Origin: Candidatus Dojkabacteria bacterium CG_4_10_14_0_2_um_filter_Dojkabacteria_WS6_41_15
GTDB taxonomy: Bacteria > Patescibacteriota > Dojkabacteria > GCA-002793355
Direction of reading: 5' to 3'
Assembly (NCBI GenBank): GCA_002793355.1
Contig: PFQB01000053.1
Coordinates: 1-10,689 of the forward strand
Length of the DNA: 10,689 bases
The notes beneath the pieces were generated by a model. The model had not been told where the DNA came from. It searched no databases and saw only the letters and a list, made by a program, of their open reading frames with translations. Positions 1-5,807 of this stretch are shown here, in pieces. The position numbers were made by a program, and so were the translations under genes. The first letter of the stretch is position 1, and each line of letters begins with the position of its first letter.

Positions 1-269
1 TATCTTCGCATAGATTCTGCCAAAGAAACGCCCTTTTGGATTGTTACATGAATAGCTGCAAATACTTTCCTTAATAGAGCATTTTCTGATTGTTCGGACA
101 TTATGTCTACTGTGGTTGCCAAGCTGATTCCGGAGCGAAGCATTACAGACATATGGCGAATTGACATAGCCACGTTTAATTCTGGTACTTTCTCTCCAAA
201 CCCGAGTTTAAAATCCTCAACTTTTACAGGTGATATTTCTTTTCTGTTTTTCTTGTCTGGGGCAGCCAT
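1..269 (-). CDS. pilC: PilC/GspF-type inner-membrane platform protein of type IV pilus (N-terminal part only)
   Basis: Reading minus from ATG at 269 gives 89 residues running off the window edge without a stop. After a charged, lysine-rich start (MAAPDKKNRKE) comes a T2SSF-type segment: LNVAMSIRHMSVMLRSG (about 35-51), then ISLATTVDIM and a stretch ending KGVSLAESM. The pattern 'hhxxRxhxxhhxSGhxLxxxhxhh...GxxLxxxh' is typical of the first F domain of PilC/GspF, which forms the membrane platform that works with the PilB motor to assemble pilin. An in-frame TGA four codons upstream rules out an earlier start. A GAGG lies about 14 bases before ATG, rather far for a Shine-Dalgarno. The gene follows pilB by 81 bp on the same strand, so the two are probably one operon. 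The N-terminal tail before the F domain looks short. The call is firm although most of the gene is missing. Confidence 0.88.
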   Translation of the reverse strand, partial: MAAPDKKNRKEISPVKVEDFKLGFGEKVPELNVAMSIRHMSVMLRSGISLATTVDIMSEQSENALLRKVFAAIHVTIQKGVSLAESMRR

Positions 270-320
270 ACGGCAACATCATACCTCGTTTAGTCAAAAG
301 ATGGAAGACGCATCAAACTA

Positions 321-348
321 CTTTATGCTTTACACTTTAATCTTTACA
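321..348 (-). repeat. Four tandem heptamers between pilB and pilC
   Basis: On the minus strand just after the pilB stop lie four head-to-tail 7-mers, TGTAAAG, ATTAAAG, TGTAAAG and CATAAAG, sharing TAAAG at fixed spacing. They fill about a third of the 81-bp pilB-pilC gap. They do not form an obvious hairpin or terminator. The role is unknown; it could be chance in AT-rich DNA or a protein or RNA-binding site between the two cistrons. Confidence 0.5.
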
Positions 349-350
349 TT

Positions 351-1598
351 CTACTCTCGTATTGTGGAAACTCTCATTAACTCGTCAAAATCTATCATCC
401 CGGCTTTAATCTTTTCTGAACCACTTTCAACAATTAGTTTCAAGCCGAGCTTTCTTGCTAGTGCAAATATATCATCAACCGTTGCTTTTTCAGAAATTAG
501 TCGGCGGATTTTTTCAGTTAGTTCTAGCACTTCGTATAAGCCAACTCGCCCTTTATAGCCAGTATTGCTGCACGTTTCACATCCGTTTTTCTTAAACAGT
601 GCCTCGTCTTCTTTGAAGAAATCCGCGATATCAGGACGCATTTTCTGAAGGTGCTCTAACTCTGTTTTCGAAAGCTTGTACTTCTGTTTACATTTCTCAC
701 AAAGTCGTCTGGTCAAGCGCTGTGCGATGATGACATTGACCGTTGATGCAACCAAGTAGTTTTCAATACCCATATCGACCAAACGTGGAATAGTGGTAAC
801 CGCATCATTAGTGTGCAACGTTGAGAGCACAAGGTGACCAGTCATAGCGGCGTTAATTGCTATACGTGCGGTTTCTGTATCACGAATTTCACCAACCATG
901 ACGATATCTGGATCTTGACGCAAAATTGCTCGCAACCCGTTTGCGAAAGTCATATCTGCCTTGGTATTCACTTGAATATGGTTAACGCCGTCTATATCGT
1001 ATTCAACTGGATCTTCGATAGTTGTAATGTTGCGTTCACGAAGATTCAAAATTTTTAGTATTGTATACAGGGTGGTCGTTTTTCCTGAACCCGTTGGCCC
1101 AACGGCTAAAATCATACCGTATGGTTTCGTGTAGCTTTTATTCACCTTTTCTAAATCTGTACCTACAATACCTAATTCTTCAAGGGTTAGCCCTTTACCT
1201 TGCTGCACAAGCAATCGAATAACGACCTTTTCACCTTTTGTTGTGGGAACAATTGAAATACGGGCATCAATTGGAGTGCCGTCAATATTAAAACGAATCT
1301 TTCCATCTTGTGGTGCAAAATGCTCGTCTGTTCGAATCTGCGCCTCAACTTTAATCTTAAAAAGGAGAGCTTCTTCAAGTAATTTATCGAAAAAGAATGC
1401 TTCACGAAGCAATCCGTCAATTCGATAACGAACTACCAGCTTCTTTTCGGTTGGTTCAATGTGAATATCAGAAGATTTCGCCTCGTACGCCTTTGTAATG
1501 AGTATCTCAAGCAAATTGCCAATATCTTGCGTGTCAACTGCCGTTGTTGCCGGCGAAGTTGCATTCTGATCAGGTTTTACCGTTGATTCTTCTGGCAT
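351..1598 (-). CDS. pilB: Type IV pilus assembly ATPase PilB/GspE family, lacking the usual N-terminal domain
   Basis: A 415-residue secretion ATPase that would hydrolyse ATP as a cytoplasmic hexamer to drive pilin polymerisation through PilC. All family signatures are visible: N2-type region with SSDIHIEP (42-49) and RYRIDG (57-62), Walker A GPTGSGKT (167-174), Asp box ITTIEDPVEY (191-200), Walker B in RQDPDIVMVGEIRD (227-240), His box TGHLVLSTLHTND (253-265), and a zinc tetracysteine C300/C303/C340/C343. The cysteines favour PilB/GspE over the retraction ATPase PilT. Typical PilB proteins run about 560 residues because of an N-terminal MshEN/T2SSE_N domain. Here that domain is absent: only about 25 low-complexity residues precede the N2 region, and a TGA lies in frame seven codons upstream of ATG, so no longer start exists. 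Followed by pilC. The GspE name for a type II secretion system cannot be fully excluded, but the pilin nearby supports PilB. Confidence 0.93.
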   Translation of the reverse strand: MPEESTVKPDQNATSPATTAVDTQDIGNLLEILITKAYEAKSSDIHIEPTEKKLVVRYRIDGLLREAFFFDKLLEEALLFKIKVEAQIRTDEHFAPQDGKIRFNIDGTPIDARISIVPTTKGEKVVIRLLVQQGKGLTLEELGIVGTDLEKVNKSYTKPYGMILAVGPTGSGKTTTLYTILKILNLRERNITTIEDPVEYDIDGVNHIQVNTKADMTFANGLRAILRQDPDIVMVGEIRDTETARIAINAAMTGHLVLSTLHTNDAVTTIPRLVDMGIENYLVASTVNVIIAQRLTRRLCEKCKQKYKLSKTELEHLQKMRPDIADFFKEDEALFKKNGCETCSNTGYKGRVGLYEVLELTEKIRRLISEKATVDDIFALARKLGLKLIVESGSEKIKAGMIDFDELMRVSTIRE

Positions 1599-1618
1599 AG
1601 TAGTCTTTGAATTTATTC

Positions 1619-1647
1619 ATTATAGCAAGATACACTAGGAGGCACAA
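1619..1647 (-). promoter_or_regulatory. Predicted extended -10 promoter for pilB-pilC
   Basis: The minus strand reads TTGTGC, 17 bases, TATAAT (positions 1624-1619), with TGC directly before the -10 box, giving an extended TGnTATAAT element. The expected transcription start is about 12-14 bases before the pilB ATG, so the leader is very short and contains no good Shine-Dalgarno. The -35 match is weak (TTG only), as is usual for extended -10 promoters. Confidence 0.6.
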
Positions 1648-1694
1648 CGAAACGCTAACTGTTAACGGAAGTACTAGAATAGTTTTCCTGTTCG

Positions 1695-1707
1695 TGCTAG
1701 GTTAGCA
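1695..1707. promoter_or_regulatory. Inverted repeat just before the MFS transporter start
   Basis: A perfect 5+3+5 inverted repeat, TGCTA GGT TAGCA, ends three bases before the ATG at 1711, where a ribosome binding site would be; the loop offers only a minimal AGG. A related GCTAAC lies upstream at 1654-1659. It could be an operator or a small hairpin limiting translation. Short repeats like this also occur by chance. I found no convincing plus-strand promoter for the transporter in the 112-bp gap. Confidence 0.3.
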
Positions 1708-1710
1708 ACA

Positions 1711-2964
1711 ATGAATTTCCTTCAAAGCAAGATTGAGAATTTGAAAACGCGCTATCACATAAATCTAAATCTTGTTGGATTGATGGTGGGTGCAGTGTTT
1801 TTCCTTTCGGTATTTGACTCAATAATGTCCTACATTGTACCGATTGTCATGACCGATTCAGGGCTAACAGATTTTCAAATGGGGCTGCTTTATGCTTCCT
1901 CTTCATTTTTTGGATTAATTTTTGATTTTCTTTTAGCGAGGTATCTAACTTCAACAAGCTATAAAAAGACGTTTGCAATTGTTCTTGTAACGGCATTATT
2001 ATTTCCTATTTGTATGTTTATCAGTCCACAGTTTGTGCCCTTTCTTGTAGGAATGATGCTGTGGGGGTTATATTACAATTTATGGGGATTTGCTAGTTCT
2101 GATTTTACGGCTACCGAAACTAAAGTCGCGTTTCATGTAACTAGCGTGTCAATCTTATTTTTCTTTCATGACATTGGTTATGTTGTGGGAACACTCGGTG
2201 CAGAACCTCTGTTAGCTGCATTTACCTATAAACAGTTACTATGGATTTTGATTGGTTTAGTGCTAGTCGCGCTTTTGATGTTTATTCCTTTGGTTAAGAA
2301 AAGAAATGATGTTCATAAGCGCAGCGACGATGTGCCAAGAGGTAGGCCGGTTTCTTTTGCAACAGAACTGCTTAAGCTTCGCTATGTAGGAGTAAAGCTA
2401 CTTCCTTTGTTAATTTTGGGGATTACAATGTCTACAATCGATGCGGTAACGTGGACGATAACCCCAATTATTGAACGAATCTTACCTGCCTTGGAAAACT
2501 TGGGTGGGATAATTTTAGCGGTAAACTTTCTCCCTTCATTTTTTGCATATGGAATGGCCGGGCCAATTTCTATCAGATTTGGAAAAAAGAAAACAGGCAT
2601 TGTTACGTTCATACTTGGTTCAGTGGCAATTTCTCTGTTAGGCTTTACTCAATCAATTCCATTGTATCTGTTGATTTCATTCATTAGTGCCTTCTTTTAT
2701 TCGATTGCTTACGCTGCAGTTGGAGGAGCATTTGCAGATTATCTTAAGGAGTCGTCCTCAAATGACAACGAAATACTGAGCACACACGATATGGCAACAA
2801 ATCTAGGGTACGTTGTAGGCCCTATTTTAGGTGGTGGGCTGCTAACTTTATTGAATTCAGCAATACTGTTCACGTATATTGGCGTGGTCGCTGCAATCAT
2901 TGGTTGTTATGTATTGGTGATGATGCCAAAGAAAATCTCATTCCTAGAACACAACAAAGGTTAG
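1711..2964 (+). CDS. Major facilitator superfamily (MFS) transporter, substrate unknown
   Basis: A 417-residue polytopic membrane protein with about 12 hydrophobic segments in two halves, split by a charged cytoplasmic loop near residues 194-215 (KKRNDVHKRSDDVPRGR). In the second half, GPISIRFGKKKTG (about 284-296) matches the MFS motif A loop (GxLaDRxGRKK-like), and a glycine-rich GYVVGPILGGG near the C-terminus (about 368-378) resembles the helix 11 region of drug and sugar transporters. The usual first-half motif A is not conserved. It should be a secondary active transporter in the cytoplasmic membrane; no residue reveals the substrate or direction. The start has no strong Shine-Dalgarno. 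It is divergent from pilB and converges on the HD-GYP gene with a 4-bp overlap of stop codons, leaving no room for an intrinsic terminator, so it is probably monocistronic. Confidence 0.85.
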   Translation: MNFLQSKIENLKTRYHINLNLVGLMVGAVFFLSVFDSIMSYIVPIVMTDSGLTDFQMGLLYASSSFFGLIFDFLLARYLTSTSYKKTFAIVLVTALLFPICMFISPQFVPFLVGMMLWGLYYNLWGFASSDFTATETKVAFHVTSVSILFFFHDIGYVVGTLGAEPLLAAFTYKQLLWILIGLVLVALLMFIPLVKKRNDVHKRSDDVPRGRPVSFATELLKLRYVGVKLLPLLILGITMSTIDAVTWTITPIIERILPALENLGGIILAVNFLPSFFAYGMAGPISIRFGKKKTGIVTFILGSVAISLLGFTQSIPLYLLISFISAFFYSIAYAAVGGAFADYLKESSSNDNEILSTHDMATNLGYVVGPILGGGLLTLLNSAILFTYIGVVAAIIGCYVLVMMPKKISFLEHNKG

Positions 2965-3827
2965 GCTTTTTCGTTTGTGTAAGGTAATAACCATTCTAGA
3001 TACTTCATAAAAGTTGTCTTCAGTGACGGATTAAACATTGTTTTCCAACCATAATCGGAGGATGTCTCAAAATCTGCGGCAACATTTGAAAGCAATAATG
3101 AGCTTTTATATGCACGATGCGGGTCAATAGAAGCATCTAGCGCATCAGTCAATACAAGTATGTTTAACGCATCCCAATCTTCCCTGGTTATTGACGAAAA
3201 GTTTAAGTAGTTTTCTGCGGGTATGGGAAAGCTCATTTCCTTAGAAATAAATTCAATGGTCTTTATCAAATTGGCATCAATTTGAGGGTAGCCGTGCGAC
3301 TGATCATAGGAAAGGTGATGAAACAGCCCACTCCAAGCAACAAAATTAGGGTATTTACATGCAGCCAAAATAATAAAGGAAACAACCGTATGTTGGTGAA
3401 GTTCAGAAAACTCATCGGGGGTTAACTTCCGAGGCAATGCGACCAATTCCTTAAAAAATATTTTTCCAATATCATGCAAAAGCGAACCATAATACATATC
3501 ATCAAGCCTATCATCACTTACGCCATGAAACTTGCAGAAGTTGTACGTATGAGCAGCATGATTACTTGCGTGGAAATAGGCGTGTGTATCTGCTCCTTGT
3601 AGTGCCTCAATTAGAGCCAATGTTTCCTTAGTTGGATTGCTAATTTTTGTTGGTGGAGGACCATACAAAGGTACCGAGGTTGGAAATGGCAATTTATCGA
3701 TAGTATGTTTTGAAAATATTGTGTTTAACTTACTTTTTTTATTTGTTGCCGCTGCAAAACCTAATATTGCATGTGCATGCAACATGGTTGAATCATAATC
3801 AATGAGGGTTTTTGGGGTAGGTGGCAT
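2961..3827 (-). CDS. HD-GYP-like metal-dependent phosphohydrolase (degenerate GYP motif)
   Basis: A 288-residue protein without transmembrane segments. An N-terminal part of about 75 residues is unassigned. From about residue 86 to 240 it follows the HD-GYP order: H90/H93, the HD pair in LLHDIGK (116-122), a lysine-leucine-threonine stretch (PRKLTPDEF) and H144/H146, the HH pair at 170-171, HGYP at 178-181, and LTDALDASIDPHRAY (226-240), which matches the usual aDvfDALtsxRpYr region. HD-GYP proteins hydrolyse cyclic-di-GMP and sometimes other cyclic dinucleotides. Here the classic HHExxDGxGYP reads HHLSYDQSHGYP, so the glutamate after HH is lost and the activity or substrate may differ. HDOD or a plain HD hydrolase is the alternative. 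It lies downstream of the pilin on the same strand but behind a terminator, and has its own promoter. ATG at 3827 lacks a Shine-Dalgarno, consistent with a near-leaderless mRNA. Confidence 0.8.
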   Translation of the reverse strand: MPPTPKTLIDYDSTMLHAHAILGFAAATNKKSKLNTIFSKHTIDKLPFPTSVPLYGPPPTKISNPTKETLALIEALQGADTHAYFHASNHAAHTYNFCKFHGVSDDRLDDMYYGSLLHDIGKIFFKELVALPRKLTPDEFSELHQHTVVSFIILAACKYPNFVAWSGLFHHLSYDQSHGYPQIDANLIKTIEFISKEMSFPIPAENYLNFSSITREDWDALNILVLTDALDASIDPHRAYKSSLLLSNVAADFETSSDYGWKTMFNPSLKTTFMKYLEWLLPYTNEKA

Positions 3828-3836
3828 CGTTTAAAG

Positions 3837-3864
3837 ATAGTATCTAACTAATACAAAAAGTCAA
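3837..3864 (-). promoter_or_regulatory. Predicted sigma70-type promoter for the HD-GYP gene, near-leaderless
   Basis: On the minus strand TTGACT (3864-3859) is followed after 16 bases by TACTAT (3842-3837). The -10 box ends nine bases before the ATG at 3827, so the transcript would begin about two or three bases ahead of the start codon. That fits the complete lack of a Shine-Dalgarno before this gene. Confidence 0.6.
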
Positions 3865-3882
3865 GAAAGCCCAATATTGCAT
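3844..3882 (-). CDS. Possible 12-codon leader peptide with a consensus ribosome binding site
   Basis: AAGGAGG (3896-3890) stands seven bases before an ATG that opens a 12-codon frame (MQYWAFLTFCIS) ending in TAG at 3844, 16 bases ahead of the HD-GYP ATG. It is the best Shine-Dalgarno in the window, yet no long gene uses it. Just upstream is a small hairpin with 5-bp arms (CGCAC/GTGCG, 3899-3915), and AAGG AGGT CCTT could itself fold over the site. It may be a leader peptide coupled to the HD-GYP gene on transcripts that start further upstream, or a remnant. The HD-GYP promoter predicted above lies inside this frame, so the two models are alternatives. Confidence 0.25.
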   Translation of the reverse strand: MQYWAFLTFCIS

Positions 3883-3930
3883 ACAAGGACCTCCTTCTCG
3901 CACTTTTACCGTGCGTGGTTTCCTGCTTAT

Positions 3931-3964
3931 ATATTAAAGAGGGGCCGAAGCCCCTTTTTAATAT
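3931..3964 (-). terminator. Intrinsic terminator of the pilin gene, with UUCG tetraloop
   Basis: Fifteen-base arms (3931-3945 and 3950-3964) enclose a four-base loop. The minus-strand RNA core is GGGGC UUCG GCCCC, a C(UUCG)G tetraloop stem, followed by CUCUUUAAU. It begins 16 bases past the pilin stop. The plus-strand RNA pairs over the whole arm with one G-U and ends in five U residues, so it could terminate in either direction; the minus-strand form has a single A-C mismatch in the A/U flank. Confidence 0.9.
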
Positions 3965-3979
3965 AAATGAAACGAATCG

Positions 3980-4441
3980 TTATTTCTTAACGACGATCGT
4001 CTTACCATTTTCTGCATCTGGTGCAGCAATCTGTACACGTCCACCAGAAGTCTGGCAGATGGTATAGCCTACATCAGCAGTTGTGCCTGATGATGGATCT
4101 TTTGGAATGTCAGCGATGTAAGTATCAACCAACAATGTGTAAAGGTTGACCGTACCAGCTGGTGGTGTTCCTGAAGCTAATGCGCTAATAGGAGCGGCTG
4201 TTGCAGTACACAATGGAATTGTTCCAAGATCTGCTAAAGCATGTCCTTGTTCTGCGGCATATTGCCAAACAGCATTCAAGATTTGCTGAACATCAGCACT
4301 TCGCTGCGTGTTTCGTGTGTCAGCAAAGTTCTTTGCTGGATTGATCGCGACGATTGTGATTGCGGCCAAAATGGCAATCAAACCGACGACGACTAAAATT
4401 TCTATAAGGGTAAATCCCTTAAGTGTCGCCTTTTTCTGCAT
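3980..4441 (-). CDS. Type IV pilin (prepilin with class III signal), CPR-like
   Basis: A 153-residue prepilin. The short positive leader MQKKATLKG would be cut by prepilin peptidase after G9; the mature protein begins FTLIE with the conserved E5 (residue 14), then a hydrophobic helix (about 10-35) that anchors the subunit in the membrane and later packs the pilus core. Next comes INPAKNFADTRNTQRSADVQ (33-52), a sequence style I know from Patescibacteria pilins. The globular part carries two cysteines, C78 and C129, which could form a disulfide, and SIPKDP-like IPKDP (112-116), common before the C-terminal beta region. It is probably a structural subunit for the PilB/PilC machine, though a minor pilin cannot be excluded. 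It has its own promoter and a strong terminator, consistent with high expression. There is no clear Shine-Dalgarno before ATG. Confidence 0.92.
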   Translation of the reverse strand: MQKKATLKGFTLIEILVVVGLIAILAAITIVAINPAKNFADTRNTQRSADVQQILNAVWQYAAEQGHALADLGTIPLCTATAAPISALASGTPPAGTVNLYTLLVDTYIADIPKDPSSGTTADVGYTICQTSGGRVQIAAPDAENGKTIVVKK

Positions 4442-4458
4442 GGGACAGGTTTAGTTAA

Positions 4459-4503
4459 ATTATACCTACCTTCAGTATAGAGCAGAACTTGGTGAAAATG
4501 CAA
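4459..4503 (-). promoter_or_regulatory. Predicted promoter region of the pilin gene
   Basis: Two overlapping candidates sit on the minus strand. TTGCAT (4503-4498), 18 bases, TATACT (4479-4474) would give a leader of about 26 bases. A perfect TATAAT (4464-4459), without a good -35, would give one of about 10 bases. A CTACGTAG palindrome (4510-4517) lies just upstream of the -35 box and could bind a regulator. Confidence 0.55.
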
Positions 4504-4553
4504 GAGGTACTACGTAGAAATTCATTGATATATAGATTTAGAGGCCAAATAAC

Positions 4554-5639
4554 TTACTGAATTTCAGTCAAGATAAAGCCCTTTCCTTTAATCGTTAGTA
4601 TCGAATATTGTGGAGCAATCTTTGCTTTCAATCGTTCGACGGCTTTGTAGGCAGACCAGGGTAAGGAGGCATTGGTTGGTATTTGAAGTACTTTGGCGAT
4701 TTTCTCCTTTTCAACAAGCGTATTGTAGTTTTCACGTAGTACGGTAAAAATTCGTTGTTCCCGCACTGATAAACGCGAAAGCATACTATCTCGTTCAATT
4801 ACAGGGAAATTCCCCAGATATGCATACACTAGTTCTGAAAAAACTTTACCTTCAGAATTAATGATTCCCACTTTCTCTGAAATTTGTAAGGCCTCATGAA
4901 AGAATATATCTGCGATATCCTTAACTCTGGATAACAGAGGCGGAAATGACAAAGCATGTTGCAGACTTTTACACGTTTTAAGTTCAAATTCCGACAAATA
5001 TATGCAGAAATAGAGTACTAGACCCGGATTACCACCGGTTACTCGATGCACCTCCTCGTATTGTGCAGGAAGGATCTTCAACCCATATCGCTTATTGTTA
5101 ATACCAATCATTCTAATGGTACCTTTTTGATCAAACGCAGGAATAATATACTGGTTCTCAAATAACACGGCACCTTCGCTACTATTTAAGGTTACTGACC
5201 TCAGAGCCGAACATCGTGCGATCGTTAAAACTGAGATTCTGCCAGGATTGAGCTGAATATATGAAGTAATCAAATGCAATATTTCTCTGGCGGTATTTGG
5301 GCTTACTCCTTCGACAATAAAGACTATTCGTGTAGTTACGGAAAGCTCTTTCAAGGCCAATGTTAAGTCCTTATTTGCTGCCAATACAAGCTGTTCTTTA
5401 ACCTGTGAGTTGATTGCATTGCAACTTTGCTTGTCAAGCAAATCAGTATCGATGTTTAATGTTTTAATATCAGAATAATTTTCAGCAAGTAATTTCTTTA
5501 TAAATTTTGGAAAATATACTCGACCAAATCCTGGCATCCCCGTTACCAATACATTTTCACCTTGCGACAGCGAGCGAAGGACTTTGTCAGTCACATGTCC
5601 AAAATGGTGCCGAGGTAGCTGTGTAATGACGTTATTCAT
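4554..5639 (-). CDS. AAA/STAND-like domain protein with C-terminal OmpR-type winged helix
   Basis: A 361-residue soluble protein. Residues about 1-210 resemble a STAND/AAA ATPase fold: P-loop position VLVTGMPGFGRVY (30-42), a hydrophobic Walker B-like strand RIVFIVEG (104-111), and the GGNPG motif (202-206) seen late in such ATPase modules. Residues about 288-361 match the OmpR/PhoB (Trans_reg_C) DNA-binding domain: LSVREQRIFTVL, a recognition-helix part YKAVERLKAKI, and the wing hairpin YSILTIKGKGFIL. The middle is a helical region of unknown role. The Walker A is broken: the lysine is R40 and the following Ser/Thr is V41, so ATP hydrolysis is doubtful. Likely a DNA-binding regulator; the partner signal is unknown. 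It is divergent from the primase-like gene, which makes local control plausible, and it lies upstream of the pilin on the same strand without an obvious terminator. Confidence 0.72.
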   Translation of the reverse strand: MNNVITQLPRHHFGHVTDKVLRSLSQGENVLVTGMPGFGRVYFPKFIKKLLAENYSDIKTLNIDTDLLDKQSCNAINSQVKEQLVLAANKDLTLALKELSVTTRIVFIVEGVSPNTAREILHLITSYIQLNPGRISVLTIARCSALRSVTLNSSEGAVLFENQYIIPAFDQKGTIRMIGINNKRYGLKILPAQYEEVHRVTGGNPGLVLYFCIYLSEFELKTCKSLQHALSFPPLLSRVKDIADIFFHEALQISEKVGIINSEGKVFSELVYAYLGNFPVIERDSMLSRLSVREQRIFTVLRENYNTLVEKEKIAKVLQIPTNASLPWSAYKAVERLKAKIAPQYSILTIKGKGFILTEIQ

Positions 5640-5650
5640 GTATGTCTTAT

Positions 5651-5659
5651 ATTATATCA
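5651..5659 (-). promoter_or_regulatory. Extended -10 promoter of the AAA-wHTH gene
   Basis: The minus strand reads TGATATAAT (5659-5651), a consensus extended -10 element, 11 bases before the ATG at 5639. The start of transcription would be only about four to five bases before the start codon. There is no good -35 hexamer and no Shine-Dalgarno. Confidence 0.6.
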
Positions 5660-5708
5660 AATACACTATATGTCCAGAACGGAACCAAATTATTCTGTTA
5701 TAAATGTT

Positions 5709-5737
5709 TTGACATACTGCCCATATAAGCGTATGAT
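5709..5737 (+). promoter_or_regulatory. Near-consensus sigma70 promoter of the primase-like gene
   Basis: TTGACA (5709-5714), a 17-base spacer and TATGAT (5732-5737) differ from consensus by one base. The transcript would start near 5744, giving a leader of about 64 bases. The -35 box overlaps one of three GACATA copies in this divergent region (also inverted at 5641-5646 and 5669-5674), which may be regulator sites. Confidence 0.8.
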
Positions 5738-5807
5738 TGCTGCTATCGCGGAGATGATTACGAACTAAAAATTAAATCTTTAACTGTCCTAAAGAAATGA
5801 TTCGAAC

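Noticed and set aside
103..558. 151-codon plus-strand open frame
   Set aside because: It lies antisense across the start of pilC and the end of pilB, both with clear family motifs; its composition is that of a reverse-strand shadow.
351..1598. PilT retraction ATPase
   Set aside because: The CxxC...CxxC zinc site and the RYRIDG N2 region point to PilB/GspE rather than PilT.
3837..3930. Cyclic-di-GMP riboswitch before the HD-GYP gene
   Set aside because: The minus strand has CACGCAC followed by an A-rich stretch, which recalls the GEMM element, but the second helix, receptor and GACGCAAAG parts are missing and there is not enough room.
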